Shown here piece by piece: positions 54,401-57,749 of a DNA stretch of 64,000 nt (position 1 is its first letter; every line of letters starts with the position of its first letter). This stretch comes from Yponomeuta sedellus. Lineage: Eukaryota; Arthropoda; Insecta; Lepidoptera; Yponomeutidae. The notes beneath the pieces are model-generated. The model was not told the origin of the DNA. It did no database searches and worked only from the letters and a program-made list of their open reading frames with translations. The stretch is taken from the NCBI GenBank assembly GCA_934045075.1, contig OW203726.1, positions 12,126,037 through 12,190,036 on the forward strand. The letters run 5' to 3'. The translations under genes were made by a program, and so were the position numbers.

Positions 54401-55069
54401 AATATCAATCTTATAACGCAATGTAAATATTTTTTTTTACATATGTGAGTATTACTAGATTATGTTCAATAACTTGACTATTATAATATACTAATAATTA
54501 TTGATGGCGTTTGATTCAATACCTGCGGCCTATTGTAACTCGACACTCAATGTCACATCCAGTCATATGTTAATAAATAGCGTAATACGTACATTAAACT
54601 ATACTATATTGTTGTTCTATAAGTTTACTTATGATATGAATAATCATATAATAATATATTAACTAAAATATTAAAAATATTGTTTTCCTTCAACTAGGTA
54701 CTTTCATTATCAAAGTTTTGTCAAAGTGACATTATATCCCCTATAGTTCAACAATACAAAATAACGTAAATATAAAATGACACAATCACAACACAGCTTC
54801 ACATATCAAGAATATATTATTTAGAATATCACACAGTTTATATTAGGAACGTATTATAATGTTTTTAGATACAATTTATTTTACTTTAAAGTGTGTACAT
54901 GCAAAATTGATTGATCAATGGTGCTGAAAATTTTAATAATTTAATTAAGGCTTGTCGCAACTAAGTATTTATTTAAACTGTAAGAATAGTTAACGCCCAC
55001 ACACATACATTCACGAGGGGGATAGGGTACAAACACTCCATGTGCAAATTAACTGTGAAAGGACTTACG
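12211..55069 (-). CDS. sif: still life (sif), TIAM-type Rac GEF, N-terminal part of gene
   Basis: The gene is spliced from 17 coding exons between 44030 and 12211 plus leader exons up to 55069. Joined, they give 774 codons and 2 nt with every intron phase matching. Seen: start MGNKLSS followed by Cys-Ser-Cys, a WH1/EVH1-like block at about residues 37-138, then a long Ser/Pro/Arg/His-rich linker with SRCASCIGESARA near the left end. I recognise these as insect still life, a Rac exchange factor of synapses related to TIAM1/2. Known of the family: about 2,000 residues with PH, Ras-binding, PDZ and DH-PH domains after this region. Those domains are missing because the gene runs off the left edge, not because it is broken. 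The Met start is fixed by an in-frame TGA in the leader exon with no other ATG between. Gly2 with Lys4 and Ser6 suits N-myristoylation and the nearby cysteines suit palmitoylation (inference). Identity is from remembered similarity, not a search. Confidence 0.9.
12440..13370. repeat. tandem array of foldback-type units (about 235-350 bp)
   Basis: Repeated landmarks are cagcaatttttttgtgac at about 12536, 12881, 13114 and 13351, and ctctcagagagagagtaagg at the centres. The first unit is itself an inverted repeat: 12439-12515 pairs with 12716-12790 (agatctagaatagaat versus its complement). CT/GA runs form the central loop. It starts 28 bp upstream of sif exon 18's acceptor, inside the intron. 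Confidence 0.65.
14555..14755 (-). CDS. possible small secreted protein (66 aa), unrecognised
   Basis: The ORF starts in a good context (cacaatgg) and its N-terminus MVTFVISLIFITVQNVSISA looks like a signal peptide, followed by a mature part with FLGELSHLSFGSVKETPI and ending MYKNIAR. It has no cysteines and no family I recognise. It lies alone in the large sif intron 18 on the same strand as sif. No polyadenylation signal is obvious nearby. It may be chance in AT-rich DNA. Confidence 0.22.
   Translation of the reverse strand: MVTFVISLIFITVQNVSISASPLFLGELSHLSFGSVKETPIMAILNEGINQPANLFEIAMYKNIAR
15001..15312. mobile_element. TIR element flanked by TATA (copy 1)
   Basis: The ends are gtctgttagcttttagaata and its complement ending gctaacagac. 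The flanks are tata on both sides. It has no coding capacity. The sub-terminal ctactatcgg and gaagcctact blocks recur in the copy at 22790. Confidence 0.75.
15395..16136 (+). mobile_element. tRNA-like SINE arranged as a large inverted repeat
   Basis: Arms at about 15457-15700 and 15814-16054 are reverse complements with a 3-nt drift. The 113-bp spacer holds an antisense tRNA-like unit, and a sense unit lies at 16036-16110 (box-B-like gttcgaatccc). The tail-type block ttaaaagttgtccttagcac appears in both orientations. Related copies are at 31437, 39495, 50276 and 51796. The tRNA-like unit has C instead of T at the base before the presumed anticodon, so it is not a functional tRNA gene. Confidence 0.7.
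16213..16418 (-). mobile_element. SINE B, reverse copy
   Basis: catgttttccttcacagtta and, at the head, gggtttgaacccatgacctc. Confidence 0.65.
16495..16772 (+). mobile_element. LINE family B 3' fragment
   Basis: TKQIYIANVIGRAGTGRPRR then TYIDKIGDVL, followed by MQRLMNVDETKVICQDRGKW and the usual end. Confidence 0.75.
17375..17560 (+). mobile_element. Helitron-like non-autonomous end
   Basis: gtttgtgagtgtgtatgttt start region, a terminal hairpin ccgcgggtaacaccgcgg, then CTAG. The CTRR end with a preceding hairpin is a Helitron feature; no replicase is present. Confidence 0.5.
19086..19311 (-). mobile_element. RTE LINE 3' fragment
   Basis: Reverse strand encodes NRWSK..VWRPRPGKSSVGRPP and the same non-coding end (cagcagtggactac, gaa-rich tail) as the full-length element at 44339. 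Confidence 0.85.
20230..20372 (+). mobile_element. LINE 3' end with acaa-repeat tail
   Basis: ggctggctggaagaaatttc and ttgtgcaataaagcgtaaca followed by aacaaacaaacaaa. Confidence 0.5.
21600..21650 (-). CDS. sif: sif exon 17, 51-nt microexon, second GYLSDH unit
   Basis: The acceptor is ttgttccag and the donor is gtaagt. It encodes DRIRDRDQGYLSDHQS. It is symmetric (phase 2-2, 51 nt), the same phase as exon 16. It lies about 0.1 kb left of a very long palindrome in the preceding intron, which could affect splicing of this exon (inference). Confidence 0.83.
21743..22533. repeat. near-perfect palindrome, 375-bp arms, 41-bp spacer
   Basis: Arms 21743-22117 and 22159-22533 are reverse complements with constant coordinate sum 44276, so there are no indels. 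I found one mismatch, near the inner end. The spacer contains cctcctcctctcctcc. There are no terminal motifs or target duplications typical of a transposon. In sif pre-mRNA it would fold into a long double-stranded hairpin. A fold-back sequencing or assembly artefact must also be considered. Confidence 0.9.
22790..23001. mobile_element. TIR element, shorter copy 2 of the 15001 family
   Basis: Same termini (gtctgttagcttttagaata ... gctaacaggc) and same sub-terminal cgaaaaccgaagcctact block, but 212 bp. The flanks do not show the TATA duplication clearly. Lies in sif intron 17. Confidence 0.7.
23176..23247 (-). CDS. sif: sif exon 16, 72-nt microexon with RE repeats and GYLSDH
   Basis: The acceptor is tccaacag and the donor is gtaagt. 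It encodes DRNELIRERERERERGYLSD then HNT. It is symmetric (phase 2-2, 72 nt). It is a paralogue of exon 17, which repeats the same basic run plus GYLSDH. Either or both can be included or skipped in frame (inference). Confidence 0.85.
23480..23720 (+). mobile_element. decayed RTE-like LINE 3' relic
   Basis: Frames read WTPPTGKRSIGRPTSLL then a degraded DDL-like region and NTYVKQWT. This is the same C-terminal architecture as the intact LINE but much diverged. Confidence 0.5.
23973..24096. repeat. possible MITE with imperfect inverted ends
   Basis: ttatgtaaccactg and gagttaag on the left face ctaactcaactcagtggtta and ttacataa on the right. Pairing is gapped. Function and family unknown. Confidence 0.35.
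24426..24606 (-). mobile_element. tRNA-derived SINE A, fullest copy
   Basis: Body catttacatacaggcacata, ctaggataccctgtgtcgtg and head agaacccgggacctctcgca. This is the best copy of the family here. Confidence 0.7.
24640..26105. repeat. imperfect inverted and permuted repeats
   Basis: Blocks around tctagaggataaa, cacttagtg/cactaagt, accttcttgg and actcgagtgcaa occur at 24645-25232 and again in reverse at 25417-25677 plus 26059-26100. Read in one direction the block order is circularly permuted, suggesting tandem units that later inverted. A TIR element lies in the right arm. No coding sequence seen. Confidence 0.55.
25678..26058. mobile_element. TIR element inserted in a repeat arm
   Basis: Inverted ends of about 48 bp with tagctctcaaaaaaaatccg. 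It splits a host repeat: the uninterrupted sequence (reverse complement of 25190-25222) rejoins precisely across this segment. About 381 bp, no coding capacity. Confidence 0.7.
26507..26621 (-). CDS. sif: sif exon 15 (residues 629-666)
   Basis: The acceptor is gtcatcag and the donor is gtacga. It encodes PGSQCSGGGSRSSTLPLPHR, then LGVERQHSARSDRDGYY. The RSSTLPLPHR and RQHSARSDRDGYY runs fit Still life. The open frame continues past the donor, but the reading there (a Cys-rich hydrophobic run) does not look like this protein, so I end the exon at the gtacga donor. Confidence 0.87.
26669..26846 (+). mobile_element. Helitron-like non-autonomous copy in sif intron 15
   Basis: Same gtttgtgagtgtgtatgg region; the end gcgaacgaagtcgcgggcga is followed by tagCTAG. 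Related end at 53977. Confidence 0.5.
27614..27670 (-). CDS. sif: sif exon 14, 57-nt microexon (residues 610-628)
   Basis: The acceptor is tgttgcag and the donor is gtaagt. It encodes EYNDNMPPSNQRSPYPPRR, completing Glu610 from exon 13. It is symmetric (phase 1-1), so inclusion is optional for the frame. Support is the splice sites and phase, plus a plausible composition. Confidence 0.8.
28305..28612 (+). mobile_element. decayed RTE-like LINE relic in sif intron 14
   Basis: RAMERAR-like and TRWFDDVGR-like remnants with many stops. Orientation is opposite to sif. Confidence 0.4.
28740..28926 (-). CDS. sif: sif exon 13 (residues 548-609)
   Basis: The acceptor is ccctgcag and the donor is gtaagt. 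It encodes a Ser/Thr/Pro stretch followed by SRLLLEYEMHLRNTLAKG, MDAESYSLHTFEALL and SQSMEDL. The second half is predicted helical and is the most conserved-looking linker segment in the window. Its function is unknown to me. Phase 0 in, 1 out. Confidence 0.93.
29530..29740 (-). CDS. sif: sif exon 12 (residues 477-547)
   Basis: The acceptor is tgttacag and the donor is gtgagt. It encodes a Gly-rich lead, then GRGLYLELGGGERDLSPP and DNVMFDNQCYATTPSSSNGN. These are strongly Still life-like. It is GC-rich with phase 2 in and 0 out. Long open frames in the other two phases here are shadows of this exon. Confidence 0.93.
30390..30690 (-). pseudogene. two decayed tandem copies of the 3' half of sif exon 11
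   Basis: Copy 2 (about 30531-30690) aligns with exon 11 at the PCPPNCG-like, MAxH and NNSRQSSQRY segments, but has an in-frame stop after the His/Pro region, and its donor has become cag-ttgacc. Copy 3 (about 30390-30530) is more diverged, with two stops. Spacing is roughly 140-170 bp. They lie just past exon 11 in the intron. They look like serial tandem duplications in different stages of decay, so they should not be read as coding exons. Confidence 0.75.
30692..30908 (-). CDS. sif: sif exon 11 (residues 405-476)
   Basis: The donor is gtgagc. The acceptor used here is acttccag, giving DSNTLKRMLKPMPSTESP and PEMGRRRYGAAAPC, then a His/Asn-rich tail with HHPHHHGVNNNSRQSSQRY. A second in-frame acceptor (tttacag) 30 nt upstream would add ten codons starting Gly-Met. 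The downstream intron carries two degenerate tandem copies of the 3' half of this exon. Confidence 0.88.
31437..31720 (+). mobile_element. tRNA-like SINE, inverted form, next to sif exon 10 donor
   Basis: An antisense tRNA-like unit (gggattcggacccacgacc) is followed by the acgtacaggcagc hairpin segment, a sense half-unit, and the tail ttagcacgggttagtgcatt plus A's. The tail ends 14 bases from the exon 10 splice-donor hexamer. Confidence 0.75.
31740..31845 (-). CDS. sif: sif exon 10 (residues 370-404)
   Basis: The acceptor is tttacag and the donor is gtaaga. It encodes SRESDMRSMHHHN, then SGSRRTKSKSTEDMNM. SRRTKSKSTEDMN matches my memory of Still life. The donor lies beside a SINE whose A-rich tail ends at 31720, only 14 bases past the splice-site hexamer. 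Confidence 0.9.
32433..32621 (-). CDS. sif: sif exon 9 (residues 307-369)
   Basis: The acceptor is tttctcag and the donor is gtgagt. It is 189 nt, 63 codons, phase 0 on both sides, so it could be skipped without a frameshift. It encodes TGDDQPGGGSSGQ, SSMSKSAATSMRSGKEH and HMPKSIDYGDGNES. It is low complexity. Skipping is possible but nothing in the sequence proves it. Confidence 0.8.
32682..32744 (-). mobile_element. SINE A body fragment in sif intron 9
   Basis: atttacatacaggcacataa to ctaggataccctgcgtcgtg, lacking the tRNA head. Confidence 0.6.
32806..32886. repeat. small TIR hairpin (about 80 bp)
   Basis: Ends gccgcataaatcagttatta and complement taataactgatatatgcgc pair over about 21 bp with three mismatches. 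Lies in sif intron 9; probably a tiny MITE. Confidence 0.5.
33045..33169 (-). CDS. sif: sif exon 8 (residues 265-306)
   Basis: The donor is gtgagt. Two acceptors lie six bases apart (ttccag and ctgcag), and both keep the frame, adding or skipping two codons. It encodes a Ser/Thr/Pro-rich stretch including RQSESQPPSRPPKSQET and ends TASVGTSN in phase 0. There is no domain. The support is frame and phase continuity with exons 7 and 9. Confidence 0.8.
33231..33347 (+). mobile_element. RTE LINE 3' fragment in sif intron 8
   Basis: gatgacgatttgcgaaaaac to agtggactagtatagcctga matches the 3' end of the 44339 element. Confidence 0.85.
33914..34081 (-). CDS. sif: sif exon 7 (residues 209-264)
   Basis: The acceptor is tctcatag and the donor is gtgagt. 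It encodes RSSTLPRATTR, a Gly/Ala/Thr-rich stretch, STSLYDNVATTQ and PAHQAPPK. RSSTLPR is the part I recognise. The rest is low complexity and probably fast evolving. It is GC-rich, unlike the flanking introns. Phase 1 in, 1 out. Confidence 0.85.
34351..34430 (-). CDS. sif: sif exon 6 (residues 182-208)
   Basis: The acceptor is tttacag and the donor is gtaagt. It encodes YGREPQCTCMTQEQYARLRQ then DPRY. The Cys-Thr-Cys and EQYARLR run matches my memory of the fly protein. It is 80 nt, phase 2 in and 1 out, and is separated from exon 7 by a short intron of 269 nt. Confidence 0.9.
34822..34952 (-). CDS. sif: sif exon 5 (residues 139-181)
   Basis: The acceptor is attttag and the donor is gtacgt. 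It encodes SPSFKFSRKASSSYSLKLEP, then a Lys/Pro-rich basic tract and STPASPNRS. There is no folded domain. RKAS is a basophilic-kinase type sequence (inference). The phase is 0 in and 2 out. Confidence 0.9.
36199..36317 (-). CDS. sif: sif exon 4: second half of WH1-like domain (residues 99-138)
   Basis: The acceptor is tgtctcag and the donor is gtaagt. It encodes TRIGQASECFVYWKDP, then WGLNFTSPIDAKQFRECC. The W-G-L-N-F core followed by an acidic/polar helix is the typical C-terminal WH1 signature. It ends in phase 0. Together with exon 3 it completes the only globular domain of this protein visible in the window. Confidence 0.93.
36829..36945 (-). mobile_element. LINE 3' end, related to the mariner insert
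   Basis: tgcaagaagcattctcttcc and aattctttattgca are shared with 60893-61011. Confidence 0.55.
37270..37645 (+). repeat. diverged tandem repeat, about 90-130-bp period
   Basis: gagggaggcttttgtc occurs at 37363 and 37492, each followed by cagaagt...gtctag...accattt. A third shorter unit starts near 37580. No protein-like reading persists. Confidence 0.5.
37663..37831 (+). repeat. 169-bp direct repeat, copy 1
   Basis: Matches 39168-39336 at about 98% (three differences seen), offset exactly 1505 bp. Both keep the same open reading (FVTGSPGLIETNDDGSLQRV). Flanks differ, so this is not a simple tandem duplication; probably two fragments of one repeat family. Confidence 0.75.
38287..38658 (-). 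mobile_element. internally deleted mariner-type element, 372 bp
   Basis: Inverted termini of about 65 bp, aagggtgacccataatt, are flanked by TA. The minus strand retains an open C-terminal transposase stretch: KSKVYANKPTTTHALKEEIR, INEIQPSLCETVIQNF, and SRGGHL. Everything encoding the catalytic residues is missing, so it cannot move by itself. Confidence 0.8.
39168..39336 (+). repeat. 169-bp direct repeat, copy 2
   Basis: Partner of 37663-37831. The copy reads through to a stop after FDPSDTL. The 1.3 kb between the copies holds the mariner derivative at 38287 and a GC-rich segment (38690-38920) that I cannot identify. Confidence 0.75.
39495..39681 (+). mobile_element. tRNA-like SINE with 15-bp target duplication
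   Basis: It starts aaaacctatttagaggc, carries an antisense tRNA-like unit and ends gggttagtgcatt plus eight A's. It is flanked by an identical tgtaaggaatatttt at 39480-39494 and 39682-39696. The duplication and A-tail show LINE-style retrotransposition with the tRNA-like part antisense to the A-tail strand, which is unusual. Confidence 0.85.
39850..40343 (+). mobile_element. family C copy followed by an inverted family C fragment
   Basis: The plus-strand copy spans about 39850-40217; a reverse fragment (gcacgggtctcttccctgag ...) follows to 40343. The long minus-strand open frame across it is not a gene. Confidence 0.65.
40901..41082. repeat. GC-rich foldback element
   Basis: An imperfect palindrome with outer arms gtgttagtgccttttc ... 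and complement ggcacttacac, plus inner GC-rich blocks such as gcacccggccg and ggccgggtgc. Roughly 60-75-bp arms in AT-rich intron. It looks like a MITE. No clear target duplication. Confidence 0.6.
41228..41412 (-). CDS. sif: sif exon 3: first half of WH1-like domain (residues 37-98)
   Basis: The acceptor is ttaacag and the donor is gtgagt. It encodes LWAEVFHVSASG through to LDVRLLQP and starts in phase 2 after exon 2, with Gly99 split at the end. This is the beta-strand-rich N-terminal half of the WH1/EVH1-like domain. Known for WH1 domains: they bind proline-rich ligands; the ligand here is unknown. The reading is very close to what I remember of Drosophila Still life, so this is one of the strongest exons. 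Confidence 0.93.
43060..43850 (+). mobile_element. SINE B-like pieces in sif intron 3
   Basis: cagggcacaggccttctctc (43078) and gaagaaaaacatcgtgagga (43689) are parts of the same lepidopteran repeat; the sequence between them is unassigned. Confidence 0.45.
43921..44071 (-). CDS. sif: sif exon 2: start codon, residues 1-36
   Basis: The acceptor is ttccag and the donor is gtaaca. Forty-one leader bases precede the ATG at 44030-44028. Coding part: MGNKLSS, Cys-Ser-Cys, then a basic stretch ending RRRDGHLL, with Arg37 split across the intron. Reading upstream in frame through the leader exon meets a TGA with no other ATG, so this ATG is the start for that splice form. The exon is the last unit of a 117-bp tandem array that extends upstream in the transcript. 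Confidence 0.88.
44339..47475 (+). mobile_element. full-length RTE-type non-LTR retrotransposon
   Basis: The element has a short 5' leader containing cgggtgtcgtaaaaggcgac, one long uninterrupted ORF, and a gatgatg-type repeat tail. It is flanked by an identical 16-bp target duplication, atgaagatatatagaa, at 44323-44338 and 47476-47491. An intact ORF plus identical duplications means a young insertion that could still be active. It sits in sif intron 2, antisense to the gene, inside the 117-bp tandem array. 3' fragments of the same family lie at 19086, 33231, 51226 and 63246. Confidence 0.93.
44501..47461 (+). CDS. LINE polyprotein: APE-type endonuclease + reverse transcriptase (RTE clade)
   Basis: The protein has 986 residues from the first in-frame ATG; the frame is open 30 codons further to a GTG at 44411. 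Endonuclease at about residues 46-290: TLATFNGRT, GLCEVR with catalytic Glu80, GDFN with Asp187, and the SDH motif (278-280). Reverse transcriptase: NYRPISLLS, FVDYEKAFDS, GVRQGDVISP, and the catalytic FADD at 732-735. The C-terminal region has AGHISRRTDNRWSKR and GRPPTRWDDDL, typical of RTE/BovB-like elements. Known role: nicks target DNA and primes reverse transcription of its own RNA. There is no separate ORF1, as expected for RTE. No frameshifts or stops. Confidence 0.95.
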   Translation: MAAQRVEWPPVPGRPAIPGHGSGHGNGGAGGAKNHRATSGCHKQLTLATFNGRTLRLDHHLAQLEVELENIKWHVLGLCEVRREGEDTVTLDSGHLLYFREGDKISQGGVGFLVNKALTNNVEEISSVSTRVAYLILRLSKRYSMKIIQVYAPTSTHSDDEVEDMYEDISKALHDTTKAHFNVVMGDFNGKVGTQSGNESRIGPHGYGVRNHRGQMLVNFLEKEELFLMNSFFKKQPQRKWTWQSPDTVTKNEIDFIMTDSKHIFRDVSVINRFNTGSDHRLLRGSLNINLKLERTSLMKSTLRPNPIQIMAGTEKFQQLLGDRLVALEPTDDADETLQNLVETLRDEGIKFCKTQWTVKKSKLSAETLGLLTKRRETTQATSSEQSNLNRQIAKMVRRDLRSSNTRLIEEAILQNRGSKVFTQQLGRSHLTKLRTHDGRTVLSKPEISAEIEDFYGRLYAAHAPRSQRDDLDSRATLTRHYTDELPDVSQDEIVLALRQLKNGKAPGEDGITSELLKAGGAPVIQELQKLFNAVLHSGRTPKAWNRSLVVLFFKKGDKTLLKNYRPISLLSHVYKLFSRVITNRLARRLDEFQPPEQAGFRGGYGTIDHIHTVRQIIQKCEEYNQPLCLAFVDYEKAFDSVETWAVLESLQRCQVDYRYIEVLRCLYEAATMSVQVQGQQSKPIQLRRGVRQGDVISPKLFTSALEDMFKTLDWKGKGININGNYISHLRFADDIVLMAESLEELNRMLTDLASASRRIGLGMNLDKTKIMINGHIDPRPVVVHGHLLEIVSEYIYLGQILQLGKNNFEREAKRRIQLGWAALGKLRRVFSSSIPQCLKTKVFNQCVLPVMTYGAETWTLTKGLVHQFKVAQRAMERAMLGVSLKDRIRNECIRQRTKVIDIAQRISKLKWQWAGHISRRTDNRWSKRVLEWRPRLGKRSVGRPPTRWDDDLRKTAGGCWMRQAEDRALWRSLGEGYVQQWTSIA
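48205..48567 (+). mobile_element. family C, nearly complete copy
   Basis: Starts gaagcgctcgtggcctaggc and ends cagtggggacatacaaggc. Convergent with the reverse copy at 48908. Confidence 0.7.
48908..49272 (-). mobile_element. family C, nearly complete reverse copy
   Basis: Reverse orientation from cccttgcatgtccccactgc to gaccacgagcgcttc. Confidence 0.7.
50039..50090 (+). mobile_element. family C 3' fragment
   Basis: Only agacccgtgccccagcagtg and the terminal gacatacaaaggg remain. Confidence 0.6.
50110..50277 (+). mobile_element. LINE 3' end with tatc-repeat tail
   Basis: gcgataagaccgccaattgt, ttgtgcaataaagtgttctc and a run of ctat repeats. Similar tails at 62255-62385 and 20250-20372 indicate a common CR1/L2-like family (class inferred). 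Confidence 0.6.
50276..50503 (+). mobile_element. tRNA-like SINE, sense copy
   Basis: It opens with a small hairpin around tgtattacgtacaggcagc, then a sense tRNA-like unit (50367-50440, boxes A and B recognisable), gcctctaaatagg, and the common tail ending gttagtgcattaaaaa. It directly follows a LINE tail ending in tatc repeats. Confidence 0.75.
50905..51085 (-). mobile_element. SINE B, reverse copy
   Basis: ctcaggtttcctgacaatgt through ctgaaattcgaacccacgac to ctaccaccggtc. A related forward piece with gaaggaaaacatcgtgagga is at 50735. Confidence 0.65.
51100..51182 (+). mobile_element. tRNA-like SINE head, another type
   Basis: ggtctcggtggcgtaccggt and gggttcgatccccggtcggg give A- and B-box-like segments, but a tRNA cloverleaf is not convincing. 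Followed closely by the LINE stub at 51226. Confidence 0.45.
51226..51300 (-). mobile_element. RTE LINE 3'-end stub
   Basis: Tail (ttc repeats) and the last ~55 bases of the 44339-type element, ending at cgccatagcgc. Confidence 0.8.
51472..51580 (-). other. sif: sif non-coding leader exon
   Basis: The acceptor is gttttcag and the donor is gtatgt. The sequence is GC-rich in AT-rich surroundings. Joined to exon 2 it has an in-frame TGA before the sif ATG. It holds two short upstream ORFs: a 16-codon one starting at 51579 that ends inside the exon, and a 12-codon one that crosses the splice junction and stops in exon 2. Such uORFs often lower translation (inference). Expression evidence would be needed to prove it is a leader exon. 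Confidence 0.6.
51796..51872 (-). mobile_element. truncated tRNA-like SINE
   Basis: Only the tRNA-like part remains: aaaacctatttagaggc, then an antisense box-B (gggacttgaacccgcgacc), breaking off at ccgtgccagag. Confidence 0.65.
52000..53120. other. sif intron 1 sequence, nothing recognised
   Basis: AT-rich intron between the leader exon and the first-exon donor. I see no exon, repeat family member or structured element here apart from short AT runs. Confidence 0.5.
53150..53625 (+). mobile_element. LINE family B 3' fragment
   Basis: Encodes LRSICTLNDRIRNSLIKERC, GMLRWFGHVKRMKEDRLTKQ, and GKGRPRQTYIDQIGDV, then a stop and the untranslated end ccctctgggatacaggggtg followed by tatg repeats. 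This is the longest of five copies in the window. Confidence 0.75.
53977..54008 (+). mobile_element. Helitron-like 3'-end stub
   Basis: gcgggcgaagtcgcgggcc then acCTAG; only the terminal hairpin survives. Confidence 0.4.
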
Positions 55070-55320
55070 AACCTCAAGATTGTTCCAATTTTGCGCAGAA
55101 TATTTAGCTGCTTCCACGCTCTCTTTAGCACCCATACTTATGAAGTTGTGATATCACTCGAACTAAATGGCAATTCGCTTTTAATGCGTCTATGCTCGGC
55201 TTGGGACACTATTGCACTACGACAAACGTCACGAATGAGAGGTGAGCTTAGTGACCAATAAGTACCTCAATCTAATACCGGTGTTCGTTCGAAAGTAAAA
55301 AAAATCACGGCGTTGAATAA
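55069..55320 (-). other. sif: probable first exon of sif, 3' part (donor at 55069)
   Basis: A consensus donor (gtaagt, 55068-55063) follows sequence reading ...cttgaggttc on the minus strand, immediately downstream of the CpG-rich block. I infer a transcript start somewhere between about 55230 and 55830. The 5' limit given here is arbitrary. A tcattc initiator-like hexamer sits at 55233-55238 but is weak evidence. Confidence 0.35.
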
Positions 55321-55830
55321 TTAATGACGAGGAGACTGTGCAGTGATGCGGGCGAGGCCGGTGCAGCCAAGCTGGCTCAGCGAGCGAGGCAAGCGAGCGA
55401 CGAGCGAGTTGTAAACAGCATCAGCTGGCGAGCCGAGCACTGCTCGCCGCGGGCCCGTCCGCGCCTCGACACTATACTAGCCACTCGCACCGCAACACTC
55501 CTCAGCTAGGTCGCTAGCTAGGCGGTAGCGACGGCCCCGAGCACACCGAACGCCACGGTACAATGCGCGACCCGCACAAACCTACTCGATGAGACCACTG
55601 TCTGCTGTTCTAACGATAAGTGCGCAAAATGTAGTGTGATGTGTGTAGGAACGCGCGGTGTGGCGAGCGACACCGGCGGCTTGGTTAAATGTCAAAGCGG
55701 ACTGGGTCGCGAGGCAAGCGTGCGTGGCGGCGACGTGCGCACAGCCTCCCAGCCGATCCCGCGCCGCCGCCGCCCGTAGAGACGCAGCGACGCCCTACCG
55801 AACCTAGCGACCACACTAAACCACAACATC
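55320..55830 (-). promoter_or_regulatory. CpG-rich block, likely sif promoter / first exon
   Basis: About 500 bp is strongly GC- and CpG-rich, with many gcgag and gcgcg words, in a window that is otherwise AT-rich. It sits directly upstream of the leader donor of sif. No coding frame here looks like protein. The simplest reading is the promoter and 5' leader of sif. A divergent transcript to the right is possible but unsupported. Confidence 0.45.
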
Positions 55831-57640
55831 TCCGACCCACAGCACACTACTAGACATATATCGCTACGTGTTAGCTTTTCCTAGGTACATACTACAACAA
55901 TCATCATCATCATCTAGTAAAGATGATGTCGAAGAAGTCATCTTAATAACATAATATTAGGATCAGGAAGATCATCAATGGGCGGCAGGGCTGCGGGCGG
56001 CACGGGGGCGGGCGGGGATGCGCGCGCAACCCCGAGACAACATTCGATTTTGGTCCACGGCTTTTGGATGCTTACTGTGGCACACCGAGTGTTTTAATAG
56101 TTCATTCTACACAATGACACGGCACTAACTCTTACTAATTTAAATTAGGTTTAGCGTAGGCACTCATTTGATTGCGTAGGCTCAACTTCATAATAACGTT
56201 CATGAATCCTAGATGCATTAAGGTACATACAACTCGGTTGCATTTTTCTAATAGCTGCGTTAAATGAAATGTTGCTACCGGCTACAAGGTCAAAACAGTT
56301 ATGAACTTAATGGAGGTGCGAGTATATGGTAGTCTGAGACACAAGCTGAATTGATTCAGATTCTATAAATTCCAAACATTTCAATTGGACTGAATTGTGT
56401 TGCGTAAGTTTAGTATTTATTTGTATTTCATTAGTCGTTCCAACTACAGCTACATATAAACAAAAAACTAATGTAGTTCAGATATTGTAGTAGAGAAAAT
56501 ATATACCTACTGGGTGTTAAAATACTAATGTCCGACCAGAAAGTTGATACTGAATACAGGACACAAAAACAAATTCAAGTTATTTGTCTTGGGTCTAAAG
56601 AGAAGAATCGATCTTACTTGTCCTGGTCTCAAACTAGGATACCGAATTACCGATAGCGAACACACAACAAACATATAAATAAACCCAAGCTGAGGTCGTT
56701 ACTGCTACCGCTAGATCAGTTGTTCCATAGTAAAGAAAAGTAAGAGAGGGCTACCAAGGATCACCTGGAAAAGATCTATAGCCCAAGAGCCCATATCGAT
56801 CGGCACCACCTGGCCTGAATTGGAAACTGCCGCTAACCACCGTCAGAAGTGAAAATCTGTGTTTGAGGCCCTATTATACACCCGTAGTAGTTAAAAGACC
56901 AAAGAAGAAAAAAAAGCTCCCTAATAAATATTGATACATGCTCCAGCGAAAGTATGAAGTAGCTGATATTTTCTTGGCGATTTCAGAGATGCTTCCATAG
57001 TAAAGTTGATTTGTATTTATGAGGAGTCTTCTTTGAAATTAAATGAGAAGATTTTATTCAAAGCCGTAGAAACTGCGGCTTAATGAATGTTACAATTCAA
57101 ACTAGGTGTCCATTTCAAAATCTATAATTTTAGAGAAAAAATGGACCAAAAAAACTCCAAACTTAGTCTTTTCAAAGTCCTTAATTAACAGAGTTTACAT
57201 GATTATTTTAAAACATAGAACGCATGCATGGTACTGGCTTTAATTCCAGACACCATTGTCATCTAAATAATCCTTTATGTTATAGTAGCTCTTTTGGCAC
57301 AAAGTGTACTCAACACATTTTTCGAACCGCGTTTCAGGCAGGCTTAATATATCTTTTGAGTACATAGTTGTACTTTTAGAGAATATAATAAAAATTATCT
57401 ATCTACACTAAGCACATACAAAAAAATGGGCTGTAATTAATATTTCCGAATCGAATTCGAATTACACGTATACCTTAATTTTTTAATCGAATGACAGTAA
57501 AAGATAGATAGAATATTCTTTATTGTACACAGAAATTACTGTAACAGAAATAAGTGTAATGTAAGTGTGAAATCTGTAGTTGCAGATTGGATGACAAAAA
57601 AATTATATTGGGATTGTAAGATGTTACTTTCAGTAGAATG
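55830..57640. other. upstream region of sif, unassigned
   Basis: Contains a short atc repeat near 55900, a GC-rich patch (55980-56035), a weak SINE A-like remnant (56600-56725) and the LINE relic at 56735. No coding exon of a neighbouring gene is visible. Confidence 0.45.
56735..56900 (+). mobile_element. decayed LINE 3' relic
   Basis: Reads RGLPRITWKRSIAQEP, ELETAANHRQKW, ending in a gaagaaaaaaa tail. This looks like the terminal segment of another APE-type LINE. Confidence 0.45.
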
Positions 57641-57749
57641 CTTGCTGAGCTGGAGCCTGGGGTTTCACAATTGGTGCCTTTTTGCAAAAAATATTTTGTC
57701 GCGCGCCATTGCTTCGCCATACCTGTCTTAGAGGACCAGCTGGCAGTAT

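Noticed and set aside
57638..57749. N-terminal part of the 226-codon open frame as one gene with the LINE fragment
   Set aside because: A target-site duplication shows the retrotransposon begins at 57750; the upstream codons are host sequence fused by chance.
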